In this document: positions 44,444 through 54,500 of the stretch, piece by piece | Numbering within the stretch: the first letter of the stretch is position 1 | How the letters are laid out: each line of letters opens with the position of its first letter | Assembly: GCF_000067165.1 (NCBI RefSeq) | Contig: NC_010162.1 | Location: 7,261,001-7,325,000 of the forward strand | Source of the DNA: Sorangium cellulosum So ce56 | GTDB lineage: Bacteria; Myxococcota_A; Polyangia; Polyangiales; Polyangiaceae | Length of the DNA: 64,000 bases | Reading direction: 5' to 3' | Translations under genes and position numbers: made by a program | Notes under the pieces: model-generated | Told to the model about the DNA's origin: nothing | What the model saw: only the letters and a program-made list of their open reading frames with translations | Databases searched by the model: none

Positions 44444-46933
44444 TCAGGGCTGCCGGGGGGCGCGGTACCTCGCCACGACGATCGTGATGTCGTCGTCGGG
44501 GCTCGGGCACCACCCCTCGACCTCTTTCAGGATCCTGTCACGAATGACCACGACGGATTCGGTCTGGACGGCCTCGATGGTGGTGCAGAGCCGCTCGAGG
44601 CCGAACTGCTCATGGTGGGCGTCGCGCGCCTCGGTCACTCCATCGCTGTAGAGCACGAGGACGTCGCCGTCCTCCAGGACGAACTCGGCGTCTCGCGTCA
44701 ATTCGTTGATGGATGGCAGCGTGCCGATCCAGACCCCCGAGCTCGGGATGCACACGCAGCGGCGGGTCTTCGCGCGGCACACGAGGATGTCGTCGTGCGC
44801 CCCGGCGAACGTCACCCGCCCGCTCCGCTCGTACCGCAAGAGGAGCAGCGTCGCGTGCTCGTCCCGCATCAAGCGGCCGCGGACGTTCTCGTACAGCGCC
44901 GCGTTGATGGCCGAGATCACCCTGGCGGGGCTCGCCCTCGGGTCCCTGCGCGTCAGCGCCGAGACCATGCTCTGGATCATCAGCATCACGAGCCCCGCAG
45001 CGAGCCCGTGCCCCGCCACGTCGCCGATCCCGAGCCAGCCGCCGTCGGCGGTCGCGAGCACGTCGTAGTAGTCGCCGCCCACCTCGGCGGCCGGCTTCAT
45101 GACGGCGCAGAGCGAGAGCCCCGCGACCGACAGCCGCTCCGGGACCAGCGTCGTCTGGATGCGCGCCGCGACGACGCTCTCCTGGCGGACCCGCTCCTGC
45201 TCCAGCCGCTCGCGCGCCTCCACCTGACGGACCATCTCCCGGTGCAGCGCCGCGGCCTTGGTCGCGGAGCCGATCTGGAGGCGGAGCGCGTCGTAGATCA
45301 GCTCGTGCGCGCCGCTGCTGAACACCGCGACACCGAACTTCTCCTCGTCGCCGAACGCGACGGGGAGCGCGATCATGGTCGTGCGCTCCCGGCCTCCCAG
45401 GAACCCGTCGGGCGCGAGGCGCCGCGCCGGGAAGCTCGCCGCCGGCGGGTCCACCTCGCGGCCGTCCTCCATCAGGAAGAGCGACCTCATGACACCTCGC
45501 TGCGCCTCGGGAGCGTCGTCATACAGCGACACAGCGGCCCGCGATATCCCGAGGACCGGCAGCTCCGACGCGAGCACGCGCTTCAGGCTGGGCAGGCTCA
45601 GGCACGTCGAGAAGCTCCGCGCGCTCCAGCTGAGGTACGTCGCCGCGAGCTCCACGGTCAGCCGCCGCTCCCCCTCGACGCGCATCGACGCGCTCGAAAT
45701 GACCATGCGCGACACGTGCCAGAGCCGCTCGAGGGCATCGTAGAGAGCGACGCCCCCGCCGCCCGACGGCGGCCGGCCGAGCCGCTCCCGGAGCACGTCG
45801 ATCACGCCCTGGAAGTGATCGAGGATCGCGCCCGCGCGCCCCGCCGCGTCGAGGAGCGCCTCGAGCGCGTGCCGGAAGCGGTTCTCCCGCCCCGCGAGCT
45901 CGTCCTCCAGCGCCGACAGGAGCTCGCCAGGCCAGCCATCGAGCGAGCCCGTCGGGATGGCCACGCTCCTCCTGAGCGCGGTCTCCAGCGACTCCCGCCG
46001 CGCCGCGACCAGGGACGGCCCGTCGCGCGGCGTCGAGGCCGACGGCGAGAGCGAGGCGCTCGCCTGGACCCGGCAGCCGCACGACTCACGGCACGTGAGC
46101 TCGACGTCGAGGAGCGCCATGTCCTCGACGACCTCGCCGTCGAGCATGCGCATCATCGTGTCCATCGCCTGGGCCCCGAGCCGCTTCATGGGCTGGCGAA
46201 CGGTGGTGAGCGACGGCTTGGAGAAGCGCGCGATGAAGGCGTCGTCGAAGCCGGACACGAGGATGTCCTGCGGGACGCGGAGCCCCCGCTCCGCGAGCAG
46301 CTCGATCACGCCGAGGGCCATCTTGTCGTTGGCGGCGACCACGGCGTCGACCTCGACCCCGCGGTCCAGGATGTCGCGTATCGCGACGCGGCCGCTGTCG
46401 ATCGTGAACGCGCCCACCGCGAAGAGGCGCTCGTCGAGCGGGAGGCCGCGCGCCGCGAGCACCCCCCAGTAGGCGTCGGCGCGCGCCTTGGCCTCCTCGT
46501 TGTTGGCCGGTCCGCCGACGTACGCGATGTTCCGGCGCCCGTGGACGTCGATCATGTGCCCGACCGAGAGATCGATCCCGAGGCCGTTGTTCACGATGAG
46601 GCTCGGGATACCGTCGATCGCCATCCCGATGCTGAAGACGGGCAGCGGCGCGTAAGCCCGGAAGAACTCGCGCATCCCCTCGATGCCGATGTGATGGCAG
46701 AGGGTCGCCGACGCGACGATGATGCCGTCGACCGTCTCCGGGCCGATGAGCTGATAGACGCTGTTCTGGGCCGCCCCCCCCTCGCCGGGCAGCGCGAGCG
46801 TCTCTCCGAAGGCGATCACGAGATTGACGTCGTGCGCCTCCGCCGCGCGCTCGATGCCGAAGCGCACCTCGGACTGGTAGTCTCCCCCGACGTAGTCCAT
46901 CAGGAAGGCGATCGTCCGGCGCTTCTCGCTCAT
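44444..46933 (-). CDS. Cassette B: LacI-type ligand-binding domain fused to PP2C phosphatase
   Basis: ATG 46933 gives 829 aa, paralogous along its whole length to the cassette A and C proteins. The binding domain (RRTIAFLMDYVGGDYQSEV, AANDKMALGVIELLAERG, GFDDAFIARFSKPSLTT) has substitutions at likely ligand-contact positions, suggesting a different ligand. The phosphatase motifs VGGDYYDV, GDVAGHG, YSDGVTEA and PDDDIT are intact. It lies 17 bp after the STAS-like gene stop. Confidence 0.92.
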   Translation of the reverse strand: MSEKRRTIAFLMDYVGGDYQSEVRFGIERAAEAHDVNLVIAFGETLALPGEGGAAQNSVYQLIGPETVDGIIVASATLCHHIGIEGMREFFRAYAPLPVFSIGMAIDGIPSLIVNNGLGIDLSVGHMIDVHGRRNIAYVGGPANNEEAKARADAYWGVLAARGLPLDERLFAVGAFTIDSGRVAIRDILDRGVEVDAVVAANDKMALGVIELLAERGLRVPQDILVSGFDDAFIARFSKPSLTTVRQPMKRLGAQAMDTMMRMLDGEVVEDMALLDVELTCRESCGCRVQASASLSPSASTPRDGPSLVAARRESLETALRRSVAIPTGSLDGWPGELLSALEDELAGRENRFRHALEALLDAAGRAGAILDHFQGVIDVLRERLGRPPSGGGGVALYDALERLWHVSRMVISSASMRVEGERRLTVELAATYLSWSARSFSTCLSLPSLKRVLASELPVLGISRAAVSLYDDAPEAQRGVMRSLFLMEDGREVDPPAASFPARRLAPDGFLGGRERTTMIALPVAFGDEEKFGVAVFSSGAHELIYDALRLQIGSATKAAALHREMVRQVEARERLEQERVRQESVVAARIQTTLVPERLSVAGLSLCAVMKPAAEVGGDYYDVLATADGGWLGIGDVAGHGLAAGLVMLMIQSMVSALTRRDPRASPARVISAINAALYENVRGRLMRDEHATLLLLRYERSGRVTFAGAHDDILVCRAKTRRCVCIPSSGVWIGTLPSINELTRDAEFVLEDGDVLVLYSDGVTEARDAHHEQFGLERLCTTIEAVQTESVVVIRDRILKEVEGWCPSPDDDITIVVARYRAPRQP

Positions 46934-46950
46934 CTCCCGCGGCTCTCGCG

Positions 46951-47328
46951 TCAGGTATCGGCGATGGAGACGAGCTCCGGAGACATGCGCTCGATGGCCG
47001 TCAGGCTCCGCCGTTGCCAGCCCAGCCTCGCGTCGGTGAGGAACTCCACCTTGCACTTCGGCCCCTGGCTCGCGATGCCGGCGATGAAGCTGATGAACGC
47101 CTTCAGGCAGCTCGAGTTCAGGAAGTAAAGGGCCCTCACGTCGAACTCGATGGCGCTCACGCGGAGGCGCGCCGCCTCGGCGTGGAGGTCCTTGAGCAGC
47201 AAGCCGAGCGGCGCGACCGCCGCCATGTCGCCCGTGCCGGTGAGCTTGACGATGAGGGTGTCGTCCCTCAGAGCCGGCTCGATCCCGAAGCTGTCCGTGA
47301 CGACGGGCTCAACCCTTAAGCTGCTCAT
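46951..47328 (-). CDS. Cassette B: SiaC/STAS-like antagonist protein
   Basis: 125 aa from ATG 47328, overlapping the ATPase gene by 20 bp. LYFLNSSCLKAFISFIAGI holds the likely phospho-Ser. Residues around 40-60 (KDLHAEAARLRVSAIEF) differ from the A and C copies, where partner specificity could be set. Confidence 0.85.
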   Translation of the reverse strand: MSSLRVEPVVTDSFGIEPALRDDTLIVKLTGTGDMAAVAPLGLLLKDLHAEAARLRVSAIEFDVRALYFLNSSCLKAFISFIAGIASQGPKCKVEFLTDARLGWQRRSLTAIERMSPELVSIADT

Positions 47329-47833
47329 CGACCCTCCACCTCCCCACCGGCGCGTGCGCGATGATCGTCAGCTCGTTGCCCTCGATCGTATAGTCCACGT
47401 CGAGCCCGCCCTCCGCGCGCACCCGCGCGAGGCCGAGCCCCGACACCCCTTCTACCATCGCCGTCTCACAGATGAGTTCGTCATAGTGCTTCACAGGATC
47501 GCTCGCCGTCTTCAGCTCGAAGAGCCGCCTCTCCACCTCGCGCAGCCGCTCCGGCGACGCCTCGTTCCGCGCGGAGATCTTCATGACGCAGGAGCTCTCG
47601 CGCTCCTCCAGCGCGAGCTCGAGGCTGACCCTGGGGCCCGAGGAGTACTTGATGATGTTCTCGGCGAGCTCGTGCGCGGCCATGTAGAACCGCGAGCTCA
47701 CGTTGGCGTCGTCCAGCACCATGCTGCAGAAGCTGGACACCAGCCGAAGCACGCTGTTGGCCATACGCTCGCTCGGGTGGAACGAGATGCATAGAAACAG
47801 TGACCCGTTCGGACTCGGTTCGGACACTGACAC
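47309..47833 (-). CDS. Cassette B: SiaB/RsbW-like ATPase
   Basis: The GTG at 47833 aligns with the starts of the A and C paralogues and gives exactly 174 aa; an ATG at 47887 would read through the promoter. N box MAAHELAENIIKYSSGP, G2-like GVSGLGLARV. An expected partner-switching kinase for the cassette's STAS-like protein. No Shine-Dalgarno. Confidence 0.85.
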   Translation of the reverse strand: MSVSEPSPNGSLFLCISFHPSERMANSVLRLVSSFCSMVLDDANVSSRFYMAAHELAENIIKYSSGPRVSLELALEERESSCVMKISARNEASPERLREVERRLFELKTASDPVKHYDELICETAMVEGVSGLGLARVRAEGGLDVDYTIEGNELTIIAHAPVGRWRVDEQLKG

Positions 47834-47840
47834 GATTGGC

Positions 47841-47877
47841 GCAGCGTACGTGGTTCTCAACCCGGATCCAATCCCTT
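47841..47877 (-). promoter_or_regulatory. Cassette B promoter (TTGGAT-17-TACGCT)
   Basis: The same boxes as in cassette A are conserved with 17-nt spacing and nearly identical flanks (GGGATTGGATCCGG and ACGTACGCTGCG) on the minus strand. It falls immediately before the GTG at 47833, so transcription probably begins at the start codon. Confidence 0.62.
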
Positions 47878-47941
47878 CTGCTGACACCGACGATAGCGCT
47901 CATGTAGGAAAGCGGGCGGCCTCGGGCCACAGTTGCCACAG

Positions 47942-50425
47942 TTACAGTGTTCGAGGCGCGCTGTACCTGGCCACGACCACCGTGATGTCGTCATCGGGGC
48001 TCGGGCACCAGGCCTCGACCTCGCCGAGGATCCGGTCCCGGATCGCCTCGGCGGGCGCGCTCTGGGAGGACTCGATGGTGGAGCACAGCCGCTCGAGGCC
48101 GAACTGCTCGTGGTGCGCGTTGCGCGCCTCCGTCACGCCGTCGCTGTAGAGCACGAGCACGTCCCCGTCCTCCAGGACGAACTCGGCGTCTCGCGTCATC
48201 GCGTCAATGGCGGGCAGCGCGCCGATCCAGACGCCCGAGCTCGGGATGCACACGCAGCGGCGGGTCTTCGCGCGGCACACGATGATGTCGTCGTGCGCCC
48301 CCGCGAACGTCACCCGCCCGCTCCGCTCGTACCGCAAGAGGAGCAGCGTCGCGTGCTCGTCCCGCTTCAGCCGACTGCGGACGTTCTCGTACACCGCCCC
48401 ATTCACCGCAGAGAGGATGTCCCCGGGGCTGGCGCGCGGGTCGCTGCGCGTCAGGGCCGAGATCATGCTCTGGATCATCAGCATCACGAGCCCCGCCGCG
48501 AGCCCGTGCCCCGCGACGTCGCCGATCCCGAGCCAGCCGCCCTCGTCCGTCGCGAGCACGTCGTAGTAATCGCCGCCGACCTCGGCGGCCGGCTTCATGA
48601 CGGCGGAGAGCTCGAGGCCCTCGACCGAGAGCTGCGCCGGCACCAGCGTCGTCTGGATGCGCGCCGCGACGACGCTCTCCTGGCGGACCTTCTCCTGCTC
48701 CAGCCGCTCGCGCAGCTCCACCTGCCGCACGACCTCCCAGTGCAGCGCCGCGGCCTTGACCGCCGAGCCGATCTGGAGGCGGAGGGCGTCATAGACCATC
48801 TCGTTCGCGCCGCTGTTGAGCACCGCGACACCGAACTTCTCCTCGTCGCCGAACGCGACGGGGAGCGCGATCATGCTCGTGCGCTCCCGGCCTCCCAGGA
48901 ACCCTTCGGGCGCGAGGCGGCGCGCCGGGAAGCTCTCCGCCGGCGGCTCCAGCTCGCGCCCGTCCTCCATCAGGAAGAGCGCCTTCATGGTGGCGCGCTG
49001 CGGGTCGTGCGCGGTGTCATAGAGCGACACCGCGACCCGCGAGAACTGCATCCGCGGCAGCTCCGACGCCATCATGCGCCGCAGGATGGGCAGGCTCAGG
49101 CAGGTCGAGAAGCTCCGCGCGCTCCAGCTCAGGTAGAGCGACGCGAGCTCCACGTTGAGCCGCTGCTGCCCCTCGGCGCGCACGGACGCGCTCCCGATGA
49201 CGATGCGCGAGGCGTGCCAGATCCGCTCGAGCGCCTCGTCGAGGACCGTGTCCCGGAGGGCCCCGTGGCCCCGGCGGAACTGCTCGCGGAGGAGCGTGAT
49301 CATGCCCTGGAAGTGCTCGAGGATCGCGCCCTCGCGCCCCGCCGCGTCGAGGAGCGACTCGACCGCGCGCAGGAAGCGGCCCTCGGTCCCCGCGAGCTCC
49401 TCCTCCAGCGCCGACAGGAGCAGGCCGGCCCAGCCGTCGAGCGATCCGGCGGGGATCGCGACACTCTTCTCGAGCAGGCGCTCCAGATCGTCCCGCTGGC
49501 GGGCGGACGGGAGCGGCGCGCTCCACGCCTTGCTCGGGGGCGCGCCCGCGGGCTCCACCTGGTACCCGCAGCCGCAGGACTCGCGCAGCGTGAGCTCGAC
49601 CGGGAACAGGTTGTACTCGGGCACCGGCTCGCCCTCGATCATGCGCACGATGATGTCCACGGCGCGCGCGCCGATGCGCTTGATGGGCTGGCGGATGGTG
49701 GACAGCGACGGCTTCGCGAAGCGCGCGATGACAGCGTCGTCGAAGCCGCACACGGGGAGGTCCCTCGGGACGCTCAGGCCGTGCGCCTTGAGCTCCTCGA
49801 TGGCCCCGAGCGCCATGTTGTCGTTGGCGGCGACAACGGCGTCGAACGCGACCCCGCGCCCGATGATCTCCCGCATCGCGGCGCGCCCGGTGTCGATCGT
49901 GAAGCTGCCGGACGCGACGAGGCGCTCGTCGACGCGGAGCGAGCGGTCCGCGAGCGCCCTCCGGTAAGCGTCGGCGCGGACCTCCGCCTCCTCGTTGCTC
50001 GGCGGCCCGCCGATGTACGCGACGCGCTGGCACCCGTGGTCTTCGACGAGGTGTCCGACCGAGAGATCGAGCCCGAGGCCGTTGTCGACCACGAGGCTCG
50101 GGATGCCGTCGATCGCCATCCCGAGGCTGCAGATCGGCAGCGGCGCGTAGGACCGGCAGAACCGCTTCATCCCCTCGGTGCCGACGTGGTGGCAGAGCGT
50201 CGTCGAGGCGACGATGATGCCGTCGACCGTCTCCGCGCCGATGAGGTGATACATGCTGTTCTGGGCCGTGCTGGCCGCACCGGGCAGGGCGAGCGTCTCG
50301 CCGAAGGCGATGACGAGATTGACGTCGTGCGCCTCGGCGGCGCGCTCGACCCCGAAACGCACCTCGGACTGGTACTCGCCTCGTACGTAGTCCATCAGGA
50401 GGGCGATCGTCCGGCGCTTCTTCAT
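47942..50425 (-). CDS. Cassette C: LacI-type ligand-binding domain fused to PP2C phosphatase
   Basis: ATG 50425 gives 827 aa. Binding domain RRTIALLMDYVRGEYQSEV, AANDNMALGAIEELKAHG, GFDDAVIARFAKPSLSTIR; middle GAF-like region; intact PP2C motifs VGGDYYDV, GDVAGHG, YSDGVTEA, PDDDITVVVARY. It is closer to B than to A over the GAF/PP2C part (for example LGGRERTSMIALPVAFGDEE). The gap to the cassette B ATPase start is short, so cassettes are packed head to tail. Confidence 0.92.
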   Translation of the reverse strand: MKKRRTIALLMDYVRGEYQSEVRFGVERAAEAHDVNLVIAFGETLALPGAASTAQNSMYHLIGAETVDGIIVASTTLCHHVGTEGMKRFCRSYAPLPICSLGMAIDGIPSLVVDNGLGLDLSVGHLVEDHGCQRVAYIGGPPSNEEAEVRADAYRRALADRSLRVDERLVASGSFTIDTGRAAMREIIGRGVAFDAVVAANDNMALGAIEELKAHGLSVPRDLPVCGFDDAVIARFAKPSLSTIRQPIKRIGARAVDIIVRMIEGEPVPEYNLFPVELTLRESCGCGYQVEPAGAPPSKAWSAPLPSARQRDDLERLLEKSVAIPAGSLDGWAGLLLSALEEELAGTEGRFLRAVESLLDAAGREGAILEHFQGMITLLREQFRRGHGALRDTVLDEALERIWHASRIVIGSASVRAEGQQRLNVELASLYLSWSARSFSTCLSLPILRRMMASELPRMQFSRVAVSLYDTAHDPQRATMKALFLMEDGRELEPPAESFPARRLAPEGFLGGRERTSMIALPVAFGDEEKFGVAVLNSGANEMVYDALRLQIGSAVKAAALHWEVVRQVELRERLEQEKVRQESVVAARIQTTLVPAQLSVEGLELSAVMKPAAEVGGDYYDVLATDEGGWLGIGDVAGHGLAAGLVMLMIQSMISALTRSDPRASPGDILSAVNGAVYENVRSRLKRDEHATLLLLRYERSGRVTFAGAHDDIIVCRAKTRRCVCIPSSGVWIGALPAIDAMTRDAEFVLEDGDVLVLYSDGVTEARNAHHEQFGLERLCSTIESSQSAPAEAIRDRILGEVEAWCPSPDDDITVVVARYSAPRTL

Positions 50426-50445
50426 CGTGTCCTGCGGTCCTCGCT

Positions 50446-50823
50446 TCAGGCGTCCGCGATGGAGACCAGCTCGGGGGACATGCGCTCGAGCGCCGTCAGG
50501 CTCCGCCGCTGCCACCCCAGCCTCGCGTCCGTGAGGAACTGCACCTTGCACTTCAGCCCCAGGCCCGCGAGCCCGCAGATGAAGCTGATGAACGCCTTCA
50601 GGCAGCTCGAGTTCAAAAAGTAAAGAGACCTTACGTCGAACTCCACGGCGCTCACGGAGAGGCGCACCACCTCCGCCTGGAGGGCCTTGCAGTAGGAGCC
50701 GAGCGGCGCGGCCGCCGCCATGTCGCCCGTGCCGGTGAGCTTGACGCTGAGGGTGTCCTCCCTCAGGGTCGGCTCGATCCCGAAGCTGTCCGTGACGACG
50801 GACTCAACCCTCAAGCTGCTCAT
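50446..50823 (-). CDS. Cassette C: SiaC/STAS-like antagonist protein
   Basis: ATG 50823 with GGAGGGGAG upstream; 125 aa. SLYFLNSSCLKAFISFICGL carries the likely phospho-Ser. It overlaps the ATPase gene by 20 bp as in A and B. Closest to the cassette A copy in its first 60 residues. Confidence 0.85.
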   Translation of the reverse strand: MSSLRVESVVTDSFGIEPTLREDTLSVKLTGTGDMAAAAPLGSYCKALQAEVVRLSVSAVEFDVRSLYFLNSSCLKAFISFICGLAGLGLKCKVQFLTDARLGWQRRSLTALERMSPELVSIADA

Positions 50824-51328
50824 CTCCCCTCCATCTCCCAACCGGCGCGTGTGCGATGATCGTCAGCTCGTTCCCCTCGATCTTGTAGTCCACGTCGAGC
50901 CCGCCCTCCGCGCGCACCCGCGCGAGGCCGAGCCCCGACACCCCTTCTACCATCGCCGTCTCATGGATAAGCTCGTCGTAGTGCTTCACCGGATCGCTCG
51001 TCGTCTTCAGCTCGAGCAGCCGCCTCTCCACCTCGCGTAGGCGATCGGCAGAGGCCTCGTTCCGCGCGCGGATCTTCAGGATATAGGAGCTCTCGGCCTC
51101 CTCCAGCGCGAGCTCCAGGCTGACCTTGGGGCCCGTCGAATACTTGGTGATGTTCTCGGCGAGCTCGTGCGCGGCCATGTAGAACCGCGAGCTCACGTTC
51201 GCGTCGTCCAGGATCATCCCGCAGAAACTGGACACGAGCCGCAGCACCGCGGTCGCCATGCGGTCGCTCGGGAAGAACGTGATGCACAGGAACAGCGATG
51301 CATTCAGGTTCGGTTCGGACGCGGGCAC
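50804..51328 (-). CDS. Cassette C: SiaB/RsbW-like ATPase
   Basis: The GTG at 51328 gives 174 aa and aligns with the other two paralogues. N box MAAHELAENITKYSTGP, G2-like GVSGLGLARV. The first gene of the third coupled three-gene cassette. No Shine-Dalgarno; promoter immediately upstream. Confidence 0.85.
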   Translation of the reverse strand: MPASEPNLNASLFLCITFFPSDRMATAVLRLVSSFCGMILDDANVSSRFYMAAHELAENITKYSTGPKVSLELALEEAESSYILKIRARNEASADRLREVERRLLELKTTSDPVKHYDELIHETAMVEGVSGLGLARVRAEGGLDVDYKIEGNELTIIAHAPVGRWRGDEQLEG

Positions 51329-51335
51329 GATTGCC

Positions 51336-51372
51336 ACAGCCTACGTCGTTCCCGCAGCGGAGCCAACGCCTT
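51336..51372 (-). promoter_or_regulatory. Cassette C promoter (TTGGCT-17-TAGGCT)
   Basis: A diverged copy of the cassette A/B promoter with the same 17-nt spacing and the same distance to the GTG at 51328. Conservation of spacing despite base changes supports function. Confidence 0.55.
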
Positions 51373-51460
51373 CTCTCGGGCGAGCGCGATCGCGCGGGTG
51401 AGGGCAGGCCCTACAATACGGCGCGACGGCGGGCTCTGGCTTTGACCTGGCGCGTCGACC

Positions 51461-51590
51461 GCGGTCCTTCACTGACGCGCGCCTTCACTGGCGCGCGGCC
51501 TCACGGCCGCGGTCCTTCACTGGCGCGGTCCTTCACTGGCGCGCGGCCTCACGGCCGCGGTCCTTCACTGGCGCGCGGCCTCACGGCCGC
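51461..51590. repeat. Tandem 32-bp repeat overlapping a gene 3' end
   Basis: Units of GGTCCTTCACTGGCGC plus GCGGCCTCACGGCCGC recur, some shortened to the first half. The second half is a near-palindrome (GCGGCC-TCA-CGGCCGC). The last unit contains the stop codon (TGA at 51583-51581) of the kinase-WD40 gene. It differs from the CCCAACC family. Confidence 0.85.
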
Positions 51591-54500
51591 GCGACGAGCC
51601 GCTTGCCCTGGGCCCTCAGGTTCGACACCGCCTCTCCCACGCGCTGGGCGAGCGGCAGGCCCCGGGGCACCACGAGGCCGGTCGCCCCGCCCACGCGGCC
51701 GAAGGACCATGAGAGCACCGAGCCGTCGGCGTCCCAGGGCGCGAGCCGCTCGCGGCCGTCGGACGGCATGGCGCCGACGATCTCGTGCCGCTCCAGGTCG
51801 AGCGCCGCGATCCGGTCCGCGGACGAGAGCAGCAACGTCTTGCCGTCGGGCGCGGCGGCGATGTCCTCCCACTCCGCCCCGCTCACGCCCTCGAGCACCC
51901 GCTCCGTGAGACCGGCGCGGCGGATCACGACGACGCCCGTCGCGTCCGCGAAGGCCGCGTCCCCCGGCAGGGGGCCGTCCGCGATCGCGGTCGCGCGCGG
52001 CGTGGCGTACCCGAGGACCCGCACCTCGCCCCGCGCCTCGTCGATGCGCGCCAGCGCGCCCGAGCTGAACGAAAGCCACAGCCCGGGGCCGACGTCGCCG
52101 CGCGCGGCGCTCGGGCGCGCCTCGTAGACATAGCCGTCGGTCACCGCGATCGTGCGGGACGACAGGTCGCGGAGCGACGTCGCGACGACGTTACCGTCGA
52201 GCTCCTGCGTGAACAGCGTCCGGCAGGCGGCGTCGACGCCGAGCACGAGCGCCGGCGCCCTCGGCACCACCTCCACCGTCGCGCCGGTCGTCGCGTCGAA
52301 CAGCGTCCACACCCCCTCGTCCCGCCGGTACGCCATGAGCCGGCCGTCGTCGCAGGCGCGCAGCAGGTGGCCCCGCCGCGCGGCCGTGCGGCGCCGCGAG
52401 CCCTCGTCGTACAGGCGCACCTCGCCGCCGATCTCGAAGGCGACGACGCCCCCGCGCCGCAGCGCGGCCGCGGCCGAGGCGGCCGCGCCGCGCACCTCGG
52501 GGCTCCCCTCCGGGTCGAGCCCCTCGAACCCGAGGAGGCGCTCCGCGGCGGGCGCGCCCGGGCTGAACAGGACGAGGTCGCGCGTGAGCACGCGCCGGTC
52601 CGGCAGCCGCCACCCGCCGAGGAGCGCGTGCGGGCCGACGTCGCGCTCGGCGATGTCGGCCATCTCGCCGCGCGCGCGCAGCGGCCGCGGCGCGCCCTTG
52701 CCCGGGGACGCCTCGCACGGCGAGCCCTCGGGCGGCGGATCGCCCGCGGCGCGACCGCCCTTCCGGAGGTAGTGCCAGACGCTGCCGCCGCCGCCGCACA
52801 CGCCCAGATCGAGCCCGCCGGCGTCCCAGCGCGCCGACGCGGGCGCCGGATCCGTGTCGAGCTCGAAGAGCGGCGCCTCGGGCCGGTCGAGGGCGTAGAT
52901 CGACGTCCTGCTCTGCTGCACGAGCGCGATCACGGGATCGCGCGGGCTGAAGCGGCCGAGCACGGCGGGCGCGCCCAGGGTGATCTCGGCGCCCGCGCCG
53001 CCGCCGGGCCCCCAGAGCAGCGCCCTGCGCCCGAGCACCGCCGCCACGCGCGCGCCGTCGGGCGAGACGCCGAGCACGTTGCCGCGGAACGGGTGCCGAT
53101 CGACCGCCTCGGCGCCGCCGCCGCGCCGCATGTCCCAGCGCGCGATCCCGCCGTCGGTCGAGCAGGCGAGGACGGGCGCCGCCTCGGCCGCGTGGACGGC
53201 GCTGCTGCAGCGCACCGGCGCGACCGCGGCCAGCGCGACGGTGCCGCCCTCCCGCAGCCGGAAGACGCGGACCTCGCCGGTGACCGAGCGCGTCGCGAGC
53301 GCCGTGTCGAACGCGAACGGCACGCGCTCCACGTGCGGGGCGTCGTGCGGCCGCAGCGCGAGGACGCGCGGCGATTTGGCGCGCTCGATGCTCTCCGGGT
53401 CGGCGTCGAGCGCCACGTCGTCGATGACCTCCGGGTCGGGCGGGCGCAGGTCGGCGACGAGCAGCGAGCCCCCGGGGCCGCCGGCGATGACCCACCGATC
53501 GTCCCACGGCAGCGCCGGCCCCACCACGCCGTCGACGGTCAGGAAGCGCGCGCGCGGCAGGCCCACCGCGGCCGACGCGAGATCGAGCGGCAGCGCCGCG
53601 TCGTCCGCGCGCCGCGCGAGGGCCGCGGCGATCCACGCGGCGCGGTGGTACGGGTCCTCCGTGCGGCGCGCCTTGCCGATGAGCTCGGCGAGCTCGGCGC
53701 GCTCCTCGGCCTCGCGCGCCTTGGCCTCGGCCTGCGCCTGGCGCGCCGCGACCCACCGCTCGGCCACGAACGCCGAGGCGACGGTGAGCCCGAGCGCCAG
53801 GGCCGCGCCGATCTTCTTGGCGCGCTGGGCGCGGGCGCGCCGGAGGCTCTCCCGCACGAGCGCCTGCTCGCGCCGCGGCAGCCGCGAAGCCAAGGCCGCG
53901 CTCTTGCGCACCTGCTCGAGCAGGTCGCGGCGCAGGAGGAGATCGGGGCTCTCGCCGGAGCGATCCCACACGTCGGCGGCCTCGCGGAGCCGCTCGAGCA
54001 GGATGAGCCGCTCCATGTGCAGCGCGCGGGTGGCGGCGGCGTGCGGCCAGCTCGAGACGAGCGACTCGTGGGCGAGCTCCACGGACCTGTCGCGGCGGAC
54101 GAGGAGGCGCGCGCGCTCGAGGGCGCCGAGGACGCGGTCGACATCGTCGGGCGGCGCGGCGACGGCCTCGGCGAGCTCCGCCTCGGCCCAGCGGACGCGC
54201 GACCCGTCCATCGCGCCGAGCCGGAGCAGCGCCTCGTCGGCGATCGCGCGGTCCTCCGGGGCGAGGGCGGCGAGGGCGGCGTCGGCGTGCCGCGCGAGGG
54301 CGCCGCGCACGCCGCCGAGCTCCTGCCAGGCCTCGCCGCTCAGCGCGCCGCGAAGGGCGCGCGCGCGCTCCCACCACGCCGCGAGGGCGAGCGCGATGAA
54401 CGAGAGCGCCGCGCCGCCGCTCCGGAGCTCGCGCTGCGCCTCGGCCGCGACCTGGGCGAACCCGCGCACCTCGGCGCCGGCGAGCTTCGCCGGGCCCGCG

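Noticed and set aside
47933..50623. Plus-strand ORF of about 896 codons over cassette C (and similar ones over A and B)
   Set aside because: Shadow of the PBP-PP2C genes; recurs in all three paralogues only because the sense strand is conserved, and its product is low complexity.
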